From: Tritrichomonas foetus
Taxonomy: Eukaryota > Parabasalia > Tritrichomonadida > Tritrichomonadidae
Assembly: GCA_001839685.1 (NCBI GenBank)
Contig: MLAK01000879.1
Location: 1-49,584, forward strand
Reading direction: 5' to 3'
Length of the DNA stretch: 49,584 nt
Shown here: in pieces, positions 20,883-30,706 of the stretch
Position numbering within the stretch: the first letter of the stretch is position 1
How the letters are laid out: the number at the start of each line of letters is the position of its first letter
The notes under the pieces: model-generated
Seen by the model: the letters and a program-made list of their open reading frames with translations, nothing else
Told to the model about the DNA's origin: nothing
The model's database searches: none
Program-made: the position numbers and the translations under genes

Positions 20883-21157
20883 GTTTAGTCGATCTGAATT
20901 TAATTGTTTGTATTTTATGTAAATGTTTTTTTTTTTTTTTTTTAGTTTCATTTTTAATTACAAAGAACTCAATAACAGACATAATTTTTTTTGAAGAAAT
21001 GAGAGATACTTTATTTGAATAATATAAACATGAGAATTCCTTTAAAATATTAGAAAATTTCAAACAAATTCATATGAATCAAATTTGACGAAAAGAACAT
21101 TGAAAATATCATCAATTTCATAATTGGAAATTTATCACAAAAGTCAGTAATGTAAAA
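20883..21157. other. Intergenic region with a poly(T) run
   Basis: AT-rich sequence with an uninterrupted run of T near 20926-20944, about 45 bases past the phosphatase stop codon. It may aid transcript termination. Nothing else is seen. Confidence 0.5.
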
Positions 21158-21649
21158 ATGATTGTTTTACTAGTAAAACCGAGAAAAAGCTGTTCGAATG
21201 ATAATACAATTATATGGTTTTATCATATGAATAACAAAATCAAAATTGTGCAAAAACTTGATGAAACAGTTTGTCATTTTTATGAACAAGCTAATGCATT
21301 TGTTTGGAATAAATTCGTCCATCAAATTTCCCAGAATAATTTTAATCATATTAGTTCAACTCGTCATCTAATTTGATTTATGTTGAATGAGAAAAGTATA
21401 GATAAAGTAATTTTATTGGAGAAAATTAAATGGAGTACCGAATTCTAAAGATTATTGGAATTAAAATTATATAATCAATCCAATTCATTGGAAAAGATAT
21501 TAGATGATGAAATTGCTTTTGAATATCTCAAGAAAGATGACATAAATTCTTTTCAATCGCTGATATCCCAAAGTGTTATTGATATCAACCAAAAATATCT
21601 TAAGAGAACTATAGATAATCATCATTTTCTGAATAAAGATCAAAGTTAA
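21158..21649 (+). pseudogene. Decayed ankyrin-protein (DUF3447-type) segment
   Basis: Two short open stretches (21158-21376 and 21455-21649), out of step and interrupted by stops, read like the N-terminal part of the large trichomonad ankyrin family with a DUF3447 region. The clearest piece is KKDDINSFQSLISQS followed by VIDINQKY, which resembles the helix preceding the first ankyrin repeat in that family. No ankyrin repeats survive downstream. The assignment is by remembered family flavour only, and chance AT-rich ORFs remain possible. Confidence 0.35.
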
Positions 21650-22094
21650 ATGGCTAATTCTAACAACTTCAATTCTCAAACCAATCAAATAAGAATCAAT
21701 TCCTTATCTAATTTTAATGTGATCATCTTAAATGGAATTTTCATGAAAACTGAAATTTGTGTATATTTTAGCTTCATAAAATGCATAATCCTATATTCAC
21801 AAGCAATTTTACAAGCTTATACATTCAAAACAAAGCATCGAAAGATGTCAATGAATGAAGCAAGGGCAAAGAACGAAAAAAAAAATATGTTGCCTTCATA
21901 TGAAACACTTCAAAAGCTGCTCCCATCCAAATTTAAAGGGTGCAGCCAAATCTGAACAACATTTTATATTAAAGTGTTTTTTATTTTCGTGAGTGAGCGC
22001 AAGAAAAGCGCAAATCGTGGAAAATCCACCCATAAAATAAATGCCAGTATACCTTCTGTAATTGTTTGGCTGCTAAAACTGTCTTGATAGAATT

Positions 22095-22323
22095 TCACAT
22101 GAGTTCTGCCTGCTTCAAAGAATGAAGCCATAAATGCTGAATGATTGATGTAGCAATAGATAAAACCACCAATAATGCCAATAAAAGAAAATAAAAACGA
22201 GAGTCATTGAGAAAATCGGTTTTGGAAGAGGGAATGACGACAATGGAATTTCCAAAATTGGCGGATAGAGAATTTTGAATGGAAGCATCAGAAATCTGGA
22301 AAAAGAGAGTCTTTTTCAGACAT
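22095..22323 (-). CDS. Small single-pass membrane protein, frame broken near its start
   Basis: The frame ending at 22095 carries a polar stretch (SDASIQNSLSANFGNS) and one strong membrane segment (FYFLLLALLVVLSIATSII), then a short tail. It has no ATG at its 5' end. The nearest ATG (22321-22323) opens a different frame, MSEKDSLFPDF, which stops after 11 codons. Removing one T at the TTT near 22294 would join the two sensibly, so a frameshift, a sequencing error or an unusual tiny intron are all possible. It lies 110 bases downstream of the PX gene on the same strand. Function unknown. Confidence 0.35.
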
Positions 22324-22432
22324 TTAAACAAAACTAAAAGTAAAAAAATTTCGGTCTAATTGATTTTTAATAAAATTAAAAAGAAAACTATACTCATAAA
22401 AATCTACTACATTACATTAAGGTGTGTTCACT

Positions 22433-22849
22433 TCACTTTTGCTCAAGTTTGAAAGTATCTATGAAAGCAGGATAGAATGTAATTCCAGGAACTTTTGTTA
22501 GGTTCTCAAGATAAAGCTGTAACTCATGTGACCGCTTCTCAAGAAAGAACTGGTTCGTGTTTCCGATCCACTTTTTTGGCGGGAATGGGCGAAGGAAAGA
22601 ATCGTGTTTGAATATCCTTCGAATGACTCTGTCAAAGTGCTCCAATTGTGAAAAACGAAGATTGACTGTATTTACAACAGCGTCGCATCCACTCTGGAAA
22701 CCAATTTCAACTGCGTAAACAACTGCTCCGATTTCTTTATCAAAATAATAATCTTCGATCGAAATAAACATTGCGGGATTTGTGGCCGAATTCTGAAGTT
22801 GTCTGTATTTGTTTTGTGGAAGAGAAGCAATCGGAACTATCTTATACAT
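22433..22849 (-). CDS. PX (phox homology) domain protein
   Basis: 138 residues, almost all one PX domain. It shows the phosphoinositide-pocket start RFSQLEHFDRVI, the proline-containing loop RPFPPKKW, and then the basic residue and helix EKRSHELQLYLENLTKVPG. Retention of the Arg in RFSQ and the Arg in EKRSHEL suggests that binding to PI3P-type lipids is possible. Family role: targeting proteins to endosomal membranes. Unlike sorting nexins there is no BAR region; the protein ends shortly after the domain in a TGA. A following open frame with a membrane segment on the same strand (22095-22323) might be a second gene rather than a C-terminal exon. Confidence 0.75.
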   Translation of the reverse strand: MYKIVPIASLPQNKYRQLQNSATNPAMFISIEDYYFDKEIGAVVYAVEIGFQSGCDAVVNTVNLRFSQLEHFDRVIRRIFKHDSFLRPFPPKKWIGNTNQFFLEKRSHELQLYLENLTKVPGITFYPAFIDTFKLEQK

Positions 22850-24438
22850 TGGATTAATTGAATAATCAAAATATTTTTGTTTATTTTATCAGAATTTTTT
22901 TTCAATTGACGATTGAAGGGTTTGATATTTAGTTGAATTGTATTCAAAATTTCATAAAAACAAAAATACCATATTTAAAAAGTTAATATGCCATTCAATG
23001 AAAGATAGAGACAATGAATTGAACGGTTTTTTTATTTATAAGAAATAATATTTTATCGTAGGATTTTTTCAATATTATATAGAATTATTTCATAGTTTCC
23101 TTAATATTGAAACAAAACGATGAAAAAAATTGTTATATAGAAACGGGATTTTCACATTTTTTTCTGAAGCATAGTCGTACATTTATGAGAAAACAAAATC
23201 TATGATGCTCATAAAAAGTTAATTATCCCACAAAATTTGAAAATAAAATTCAATAAGAATACTGCTTTTTTTTTCTGCCTTTTTCAATTTAATCTATATG
23301 GTGCTATTAAATCTTTTCTGAAAGTTATAATAACATCAAGTGTTGATACGATTGTATCAAACCATCACCGTCAAGCATCAGCCAATAACTTAGAATGGTA
23401 AACATGTAATACATAAATATTAATGTAGTGTTTTAACATGTACAAATCATAACTTTTGACCATAAATTTGTAATTTTTGGTGATAATTCAGTTTCTATGA
23501 GTTTTGTAATTGTGAAGTAAAAGGTCAAATAAAGGCCAAAAGTGAAATTACTGGTTTTTTGGGTCATTTCGACTTGGATGATGCGTGGCGAGTGAACACA
23601 TCAGAAGGATCGCAGAGAACTTGAGCAGTAGTCACTCGCCAGCGCCTCCTCCAATGGACGAATGAGTCGAAGGGGCCCACAAAGTCACATCACATTTGCC
23701 CATTTTAAGTGCCTAAACACAAAACTCATAAGAAAAAAATTCTGCCTTAATTATTCAATGGGATTGATTCGATAAGCACAATTTTTTATTTTTATAATAA
23801 AATCTAGTGGTATGGTAATATTACTTCTTATCACCAAAGATTCATAAAGATGATAAAAATTGGAATTTTCATGAGAAGTGATTTTTGAAATAATCATCTA
23901 ATTGAATTGAATGAAAAACTATTGAATGACAGAGTGAACTGTGTTCTAGAATAATGACAAATATGATGTTCTATGAAACATAATTTATGCAAATGATAGA
24001 AGTTAATATGTGAAGACTAATTATGGTAACTAATGATAAATATTATCTTATAATATTTTTATGTTTATACACCATTGAAATTTGTACACTATTTACACCT
24101 ATTTAAATTAAATATTTTTGAAATTTGGAATACATTCTTTATTTTGGTGTTTAAAAATCTCCTCTCAGATATTTCTATTCTGAGAGTTTCCTCCATGGTT
24201 AAAATAAAGAAAAAACAAAAATGTGATATAGAATCACTTTAAGTAGTGTAAGAACAACTTGAAATGTAATGCATTATTTTTATTTTGGAAGGAAGGAATA
24301 CATTTGGAGAGAAATATGTATACAATGGTTTCTAGAAAAAAAAAAAAATAAGCTACAAATGAAAAATACCAGAAATATATATCTCAAAGCGCCATAAACA
24401 TTTAATTATTAACAATATGAATATATAAACATTTATAT
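22850..24438. other. Long intergenic region holding foldback element copy 2
   Basis: About 1.6 kb of AT-rich sequence between the PX and NEK genes. Apart from the element at 23498-23728 I see only homopolymer tracts (for example poly(A) near 24337) and no ORF worth calling. Confidence 0.6.
23498..23728 (+). mobile_element. GC-rich foldback (MITE-like) element, copy 2, with TA flanks
   Basis: 231 bases. The termini are perfect 10-base inverted repeats TGAGTTTTGT...ACAAAACTCA, each flanked by TA (23496-23497 and 23729-23730), which is the target-site duplication of Tc1/mariner elements. The element continues as an imperfect foldback: AAAAGGTCAAAT mirrors AAAATGGGCAAAT, GGGTCATTTCGACT pairs with AGTCGAAGGGGCCC, and GGCGAGTGA pairs with TCACTCGCC. 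The stem TGGATGATGCG opposite CGCCTCCTCCA carries two mismatches that copy 1 lacks. It contains no coding capacity. Confidence 0.72.
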
Positions 24439-27400
24439 CTAAAAATCAATATCCGAACTATCATCATCATTATTGTGATTATTCAAAGTTTCAGGTACAT
24501 TTGTGTTCATTTCTGTTTTTGAGTTGTCTGAAGATGAATCTTGGTTATCAATTTCCCGAGGGGCTTCTTTATCAGATTCTGATTCAAACCCTTCTTCAGG
24601 CACATCATCAAGTTGAGCTTCAGGTAGATTTAATGCTTGATTTAATGACAATGCCATTCCGTAATGCATTTCCAAAATTGTAGCTTCTTTGTCTTCTTCT
24701 TCTTCACTATCATCTTTATTTTCATTTTGTTTTTCATTTTGTTCTTTATTTTCATTAATTTGTTCGTTATTTTTGTTTTGTTTTTGTGGTTTTGTTTCAT
24801 CATCAGCAACAGTTTTTAGGTTTAATGCCCATCCAGGTTTATTTTGACCTTTAACAAAACTATCCGGAACAGCACTGTTGGCATTAAATCCAAGATTTTG
24901 GAGCTGTTTTGCAACAATTTCGTTATTTGCCCAATTTGGACGATTTTGCCCTATTACAAAACTATCTGGAACATTAGTTCGATTGTTCGGGTCTTGTGTA
25001 TCATTCAAACTCTCTTGAGGTATATTATTCAGCTGTTCATTTTGACTGTCGTCAATTTCCCTTTTGACGGCCCATTCTGGAATTTCATTTTGATTTACAA
25101 AGCTTCCCATTAATTTTTGCAAATTTTCTTCATTCATTTCTGTATCCTTCATTTCGTTCTTCATTAACGCCCAAACAGGAACATTTCCCATGTTCACAAA
25201 ACTACCAAATCGGTTTTGGTTGTTCAGATTTGGTGGTGTAATAATATTTTCTGATGTGCTACTGGAGCTTGATACTTCATCCATCCATGATGGATCATCA
25301 TTGCATGATTGGAATTTTTGTACTTGAAAATCATTTTTCATTCCATTTTGCATATTTCCTTTTGGATGGTTATTTTGTTGTTTCAATGAGGGCCCTTTTC
25401 TTGAACTTTCTTTAGATGATCTTTGTTGTTGATTATTTAATGCCGACTTCTTTGGTTGCATTCGACTTGGTTTACTTTGTTGAGATGGATTATTTCTTTG
25501 GTTCCTTTGATTTAATGCGTTTTTATCTTTGTTTAGTTTGTCTTGAACAACATTTGGCTTTTCTTGTTTGGGTTTTTGTTTTTCCAATTGAGTTTTTGGT
25601 TTTTCCTGTTGTGGTTTTGCTTTTTCAAGTTGTGTTTTTGGTTTTTGAGGCTGTAGATGCTTTTGAGGAGCTTTTTGTTTGAGTTGTTTTGGTTCTTTTT
25701 GTTGATGTGGTGGGAGAAGCTCATTAATTTGTTTAATTTTGGCTTCAGAGAGTCGACTTCGTTCGATTTGAGCTTCTCTTTCTCTTCTTTTTATTGCTTC
25801 ATGAGCATTTCTTTTAGCATCATCAACAACCATTATTCTTCTTCGTTGTTCAGCACGTTTCAGCCTGTCTCGTGCTTCTTGCCTCTTCTTTTCAACATCC
25901 CCAGCAAGTTGCCTGAAAAGTTCAACAAATTTGGAATTTTGAGCGTTTCCAGCTGCTGCATTTTCTTTAATTTTCTTTGCGTCTTCATCTTGTCTCCTTT
26001 GTTCCCGTTCTTCAAGTTTACTTCGAAGGTCTTCAAAACGAGATGGATTCGCGTGACGATTTCTTCTCGGTGAAACATCAGGATTTCCTTTTTGTTTGAG
26101 TTGCTGCTTGTTTAAAATTTGATTATTTGCATGATTATTGGCTTGATTATTGAGTTGATCGTTGGCTTGCTTATTATCTTTATTATTTGGTTGATTATTA
26201 TTTTGGCTATTCCGTTGTGGTGGATGCTGTTCTTGAACAGAAGCACGAACTGGTTTAACTTTTTGTTGATGAAGGAGTCGAGCTGAAGGTGGGAGGTGCT
26301 CTGGTGTTTTTTGTCTAGAAGGAGCTTCAAATTTTTGAATTTGGCGTTTTACAACGTGTGGTGATGGCGGAGGCGAAGGAAAAGGACGTTTTGGTGCCGG
26401 CCGTTTTTTCAATGGACTTGGTGGACTTCTTTCTCGCTTCTTTTGTGGATTTTGTTTTGGGGGAGCACGCTGAGGATTTGGTTTTTGATTCAGAATTTGT
26501 AATGCTTCATTATTTTGTTTTTGCTGTCTATTTGGTAATTGTTGTTTATGCAAATTTACATGCTGTTGATTATTTTGTAATTGTTGATTGTTTTGTAATT
26601 GTTGTTGATTGTTTTGTAATTGTTGATTGTTTTGTAATTGTTGTTGATTGTTTTGTTCATGCGGCTGCTGGAAGATGTTTCCACCATGAATGATTGTGTG
26701 ATTCATTTCATATTCCATCATTGTTTTATCAAGAAATTGAGTGAGTCTTTGTTTGATGAAAGGAAGTCCCAAAATTTGATTGATTGTTGGTCTGTCGTGA
26801 GGATTCTTATTCAGCATTTTATCAACCAAATACCTCAAATTTTCAGAAAACACATTTGGAATTGGTTGGTGAGGTGATGTTTTAATCTTCACCATCAAGG
26901 CTTGAATATTTTTTGCATCAAATGGATGGTTGAAAGTACACATTTCATACAAGAGACATCCAAGTGACCAAATATCAGTTTTAGAGTTATATTTTTTATT
27001 TTCACAAATTTCAGGTGATAAATAATAAGGTGTTCCAATTTGTGACTGGGCCAGTTGCATTGTTGTTTGTAATACTTTGGCTATTCCAAAATCACCTAGT
27101 TTAACACTTCCATCATTCATTAGAAACACATTTTGGCCTTTAATGTCACGATGCAAAACTTTTCTGTCATGAAGGAATTTTATCGCCAATGAGATTTGAA
27201 TGAATAGATTCATGATTTCTTCTTCCCGAAAGTATTTATGTTTACTACGCTGTTTTTGTATTTTCTTTTCTAAATCTCCACCATCTGCATATTCCATAAC
27301 GATATATAGAAAGCCTCTTTCTTCGAAGGATTCGATAAAGGAAACAATGTAGGGGCACTTGAGTACAGATAAAATCATTGCTTCTTTGAGCGCGTTTTGT

Positions 27401-27543
27401 TTTTCGAGGCGATTTAATGTCATCATTTTCACTTGCTTCATCACAAAAAGGCGTTTATCTGATTTTCGTCGAACTAAAAGAGCCTGGCCATATCCTCCTT
27501 CGCCAAGAGTTTTGATTCGATCATAATTCTGCGTCTTTCCCAT
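24439..27543 (-). CDS. NEK-family protein kinase with long disordered tail
   Basis: 1034 residues. The kinase domain (~7-268) is complete: glycine loop GEGGYG (14-19), catalytic Lys36 in VMKQV, HRDIKGQN (131-138), DFG (151-153) and GTPYYLSPE (170-178). The sequence is of NIMA-related (NEK) type, a family that controls flagella, centrosomes and mitosis. A linker of repeated QNNQQ units (~295-335) and a Pro/Lys-rich basic region follow. Then comes a charged coiled coil (~555-625, EKKRQEARDRLKRAEQRRR), then Lys/Gln repeats (KPKTQLEKAKPQQEKPKTQ type). Near 780-906 lie four copies of an SFV...PxWA box, and the protein ends in an acidic Ser/Asp tail. The long tail probably provides docking sites. 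A TGTCAATTG 21 nt upstream of the ATG is a weak Inr match. Confidence 0.95.
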   Translation of the reverse strand: MGKTQNYDRIKTLGEGGYGQALLVRRKSDKRLFVMKQVKMMTLNRLEKQNALKEAMILSVLKCPYIVSFIESFEERGFLYIVMEYADGGDLEKKIQKQRSKHKYFREEEIMNLFIQISLAIKFLHDRKVLHRDIKGQNVFLMNDGSVKLGDFGIAKVLQTTMQLAQSQIGTPYYLSPEICENKKYNSKTDIWSLGCLLYEMCTFNHPFDAKNIQALMVKIKTSPHQPIPNVFSENLRYLVDKMLNKNPHDRPTINQILGLPFIKQRLTQFLDKTMMEYEMNHTIIHGGNIFQQPHEQNNQQQLQNNQQLQNNQQQLQNNQQLQNNQQHVNLHKQQLPNRQQKQNNEALQILNQKPNPQRAPPKQNPQKKRERSPPSPLKKRPAPKRPFPSPPPSPHVVKRQIQKFEAPSRQKTPEHLPPSARLLHQQKVKPVRASVQEQHPPQRNSQNNNQPNNKDNKQANDQLNNQANNHANNQILNKQQLKQKGNPDVSPRRNRHANPSRFEDLRSKLEEREQRRQDEDAKKIKENAAAGNAQNSKFVELFRQLAGDVEKKRQEARDRLKRAEQRRRIMVVDDAKRNAHEAIKRREREAQIERSRLSEAKIKQINELLPPHQQKEPKQLKQKAPQKHLQPQKPKTQLEKAKPQQEKPKTQLEKQKPKQEKPNVVQDKLNKDKNALNQRNQRNNPSQQSKPSRMQPKKSALNNQQQRSSKESSRKGPSLKQQNNHPKGNMQNGMKNDFQVQKFQSCNDDPSWMDEVSSSSSTSENIITPPNLNNQNRFGSFVNMGNVPVWALMKNEMKDTEMNEENLQKLMGSFVNQNEIPEWAVKREIDDSQNEQLNNIPQESLNDTQDPNNRTNVPDSFVIGQNRPNWANNEIVAKQLQNLGFNANSAVPDSFVKGQNKPGWALNLKTVADDETKPQKQNKNNEQINENKEQNEKQNENKDDSEEEEDKEATILEMHYGMALSLNQALNLPEAQLDDVPEEGFESESDKEAPREIDNQDSSSDNSKTEMNTNVPETLNNHNNDDDSSDIDF
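24826..25206 (-). repeat. Four SFV-x4/5-P-x-WA boxes in the NEK tail
   Basis: The encoded boxes are GSFVNMGNVPVWA (starting at residue 780), GSFVNQNEIPEWA, DSFVIGQNRPNWA and DSFVKGQNKPGWA (starting at residue 894). Spacing is 35-45 residues through otherwise unconserved, low-complexity sequence. Codons differ between copies, so this is conserved at the protein level and not a recent DNA duplication. Confidence 0.85.
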
Positions 27544-27796
27544 TGATTTCTTGTGGTGACAATTGACAATTTATTTGGTCGCGAAATCCAGTTTTTCAAA
27601 AGATCATCATATTTTCAAAGATCTTAAATCATTTTGAAAGGAATTTAGAAAGTATTGGCAGATAATTGACAGATTATTTGGCCATAAGTTCGCGATCAAA
27701 TATGACTCAATATTATGACCAAAATATAACACAAAAAATTGAAATGAGAGGAGAAATGAAATTTCACGCTTTTTTTAATTTGAATAACAAAAGAAT

Positions 27797-28135
27797 TTAG
27801 AAACATGATGAATTACAGGGACTGTCTCCTGTGTCTATCATACCTTTTATGGTTCTTACAAATAATGGGCTCAAATCTCCGGAAATTACTTTTTCGAATA
27901 ATTTTAGTAAATTGAACATCAAAAGTACCATAAAGATTGAGAATATCGATGATAGCTGTGGCTTTATGGTTGAAAGTAATGATTGCTTGACTGGTGCTGT
28001 TTCCTTTAGAATGCTTATTGGGTGAAAATCATTATCAATATTTGTAGGATATGGTTCGATTGAGAATCCATTACCACTGAACACAATTGGATGTTCTAGG
28101 AATTTCACATGCTTCTCGGTTTTGCAATTCTCCAT
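27797..28135 (-). CDS. Small predicted single-pass membrane protein
   Basis: 112 residues, not recognised. A polar N-terminal ~65 residues is followed by one hydrophobic segment (IFSIFMVLLMFNLLKLF) and a ~30-residue tail ending CNSSCF. The ATG follows a TTTCATTTC initiator-like sequence 20 nt upstream, which supports it as a real gene despite its size. It lies upstream of the NEK gene on the same strand, separated by 253 bases. Its topology is that of a simple membrane protein; no function can be assigned. Confidence 0.55.
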   Translation of the reverse strand: MENCKTEKHVKFLEHPIVFSGNGFSIEPYPTNIDNDFHPISILKETAPVKQSLLSTIKPQLSSIFSIFMVLLMFNLLKLFEKVISGDLSPLFVRTIKGMIDTGDSPCNSSCF

Positions 28136-28152
28136 TTGGAAAAATCTCGTGA

Positions 28153-28157
28153 AATGA
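28153..28157 (-). promoter_or_regulatory. Inr-like core promoter of the small membrane-protein gene
   Basis: The minus strand reads TTTCATTTC, giving TCA(+1)TT 20 nt before the ATG at 28135. It fits the trichomonad initiator. Confidence 0.45.
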
Positions 28158-28738
28158 AAATAAAAAATTAAATGAAAACAATTTTTATCGAATTATGAAA
28201 AATTCAGGAATTTTGAAAATGAAATTGATGGGGACTCAATTATCAATTCTTTTGAAATGCGATGAAAGTATGAATTCAGTTACTCATTGATTTTATTGAT
28301 TATTTCTCGGAAAATTGAATCGAGCAATATTTGGATTCAGAATTTCTGAACATACTGATCTCTCAATTTAGTCGAGCAGATTGATTTTTTAAATAGTCAG
28401 GTTTGGATGTCATTGATTTTTTTATTCATAAAATATGTAATATGATGAACAACACATTCAATGTACAATTTGCCGATTCGAAATGACTATGAAATGAAGT
28501 GTTTTGGATTGAATGATCACTTTTTGAAAACTTTTCAAAGAACGTTTAGTTCCTATCATTTTTTTTGAATGAGTTATCGTGAATTGAAAAATGAATCGTC
28601 TGTTCAAATTTGACAGTTTCTGTGACTAATCTCAATTTCACATAGATAACAATTGATATCGGTAAAAACAATCATCATTACAATTCTATATTATGGGATT
28701 TTTGGCCAACTAAATTTGCGATTTGATTGAGTAGAATT
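28158..28738. other. AT-rich intergenic region, nothing recognised
   Basis: About 580 bases without an ORF, RNA gene or repeat that I can support. Confidence 0.5.
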
Positions 28739-29151
28739 TTTAAGGATGTAGTCCCATGCCGTTAACTATTAAAAAAATTGAATATGTGATGATGATGATT
28801 TTTCAGATGGGTATTGAAATATTTGAGATATCTCAGAATTATTTTGAAACAAACATGCACAAAAAGTGAATAATTTTTTCTGATGAAATCACAAAAAGCT
28901 GTCAGTCGCCCTCAAAAAGTAATAGATCTCCCTTAAAAAGTATTTTTAAGATTTCAATATAATCACCTCTGTAAACATCTGAAAAAAACAGTGACTATTC
29001 AAAAAGTCATTTTTTTAAAATCAGATTTTCCGTAAGCTTCTTCAAACCCAATCCAAAATGAAGAAACATGGATTAATCTTGAAAGATAGCATTTAAATGG
29101 TCATTTAAAATCGTTTGTGTGATGACTAAATCCAACTGAAGCAGAAAAAAA

Positions 29152-29164
29152 NNNNNNNNNNNNN
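29152..29164. other. Assembly gap (13 N)
   Basis: Thirteen undetermined bases follow a poly(A) tract. The true size and content of the gap are unknown. A minus-strand open frame with a coiled-coil flavour (IEELMLNLDNQIEQL, about 29165-29261) runs into it and may be another gene remnant. Confidence 0.99.
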
Positions 29165-29284
29165 AATTATGTTCTATATTGATGTCTTGATCGAGCAATT
29201 TCAATTGTTCAATTTGATTATCAAGGTTCAACATTAATTCTTCTATTCGAGAATATTTCATATCTTATCCAGATAATGTTATAT

Positions 29285-30052
29285 CTTGGTTGGCCATTTT
29301 CTTGGGGCTGGTAACCTGGTGCTGTTCTTTGGATTTTTCAAAATATATTTGATTACTATTTATATACTAATGATGAAAAAATATTGTAAGAATTAATTTA
29401 TACAATGATGAAAGAATGTACTGTCTTTTATGATCAGATTATAGTTGAAGATAGAACAGGAAAATTAGTTTCTTCGCCAACTTCTTCACATGAACATGGA
29501 CCTCAAACGAAAATGTTTACGAACAAGATTGAATTTAGCAACATTATCATATTCCAATTAAATATTCACGGCATTTAAATGTTGATTACGATTTAATTAC
29601 AAAATGGTCTTAAAGATTTGAACGTTTTAATCCTGTAGCAAATTAAAGAAATAATATCATGAAACAACTCTTAGAAATCAAATCATCATCAAATAACACA
29701 TTATTAGGGTTTTATACAGGTGATTTAATTAAAGTTGATACTATAGAATGGATTACTACTGCAATTATTTCATTAAAAGACAGAGGCGATGGAGAATGGG
29801 TATGAACAGGAGATGGAAATCATGAACATCAATTAATTACATCGTGATTTGAGAATGGTATTTGCCATAGTTTATGAGATACTCATCACCATTCCAAACT
29901 GATGGTAATTTTAGCGCAATTGGATATATCAATCTTTTACATTCATGACTTGATATCTGGAATCAAAGTCCATTTGATGGTTTTATTGCTTGTGGTTAAA
30001 GGTTGGATATGATTGTAGTGAGCATAAAGCTACAGAAATTCGTCTTTCATAA
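29285..30052 (+). pseudogene. Decayed GH95 alpha-L-fucosidase (C-terminal half)
   Basis: Several frames together trace the GH95 catalytic domain in order. First comes WIFQNIFDYYLYTNDEKIL, then MMKECTVFYDQIIVEDRTGK and LVSSPTSSHEHGPQT (family motif LVxSPSxSPEHGP), then HLNVDYDLITKWS and RFERFNPV. After these come LGFYTGDLIKVDT and SLKDRGDGEW. TGDGNHEHQLIT leads into a DTHH-type metal-free active-site strand and LDIWNQSPFDGFIACG (family LPALPDxWxxGxxxGLxARGG), ending in VGYDCSEHKATEIRLS. In-frame TAA and TGA codons and multiple frameshifts break it. The GH95 family removes fucose from glycans and is common in gut Bacteroidetes; a lateral origin is an inference. The N-terminal half is missing. 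Confidence 0.8.
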
Positions 30053-30261
30053 CGCATTAGATAGTGAACGTATTAATCAACATGATGGTATTGCATTTTC
30101 CACAATTATAAACAATAAAAACGAAGTCATATGTTTCGAATTAATACTGAAAACAAAATCTCATTTTCCGGTGTTTCCGACGAAAATTACATAATCACTG
30201 GATTCATCAGGAACTCCTTCACCATGCATTAACCATGACTAATTCATTTGATTTGGCGTTT

Positions 30262-30706
30262 CTATGTCAGTGATTTATAAACAGAATATATGAAAAAAGG
30301 AACCCTTTAGATGATACTCGATCATGGAATGCCGAAAAATCAATTTAAATCAATGATAACTAAATTGAATGCCGAAATTTATCAAAATGCGCCCAAAGAA
30401 TGTAACTTTACAATAAATTTAATGTAGTTTGATCGGCATTCATGATGAATTCTTTACATAAAAACAAAAGTTATTCATCGTGATTTAATGTCAGTCAATG
30501 TTTTTCTTGATGATAATTATTTTCCAAAAGTGGTTGATTTGGTTCAGAATGGTCTTTTTGGAAGAAATGACTCTAATAACACGACAATAAAGATAAATGT
30601 AACTTCACGCAAATTCATGAATACCAAAATCATGATTTTTCTTTTGTACAATAATTTTTGGTTATTCTTTATCAATGTAATATGATCTAGAAGGAAATCA
30701 TGGCAT
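30262..30706 (+). pseudogene. Decayed protein kinase domain
   Basis: Pieces in different frames follow kinase order. TEYMKKGTL resembles the hinge and alpha-D region. SLHKNK precedes KVIHRDLMSVNVFLDDNYFPKVVD, which is a catalytic loop (HRD intact) running into the position of DFG, there broken. NDSNNTTIKINVTSRKFM resembles the activation segment ahead of the degraded APE. Stops and frameshifts prevent translation. The LDDNYFPKV wording is typical of the TKL-like trichomonad kinases, which often carry Sel1 or ankyrin repeats. It is a fossil gene lying just downstream of the GH95 fossil on the same strand. Confidence 0.72.

Noticed and set aside
25416..26693. Hydrophobic plus-strand ORFs opposite the NEK tail
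   Set aside because: They are complements of Lys/Gln/Asn codon repeats, which give Phe/Leu/Val-rich shadows that mimic membrane proteins.
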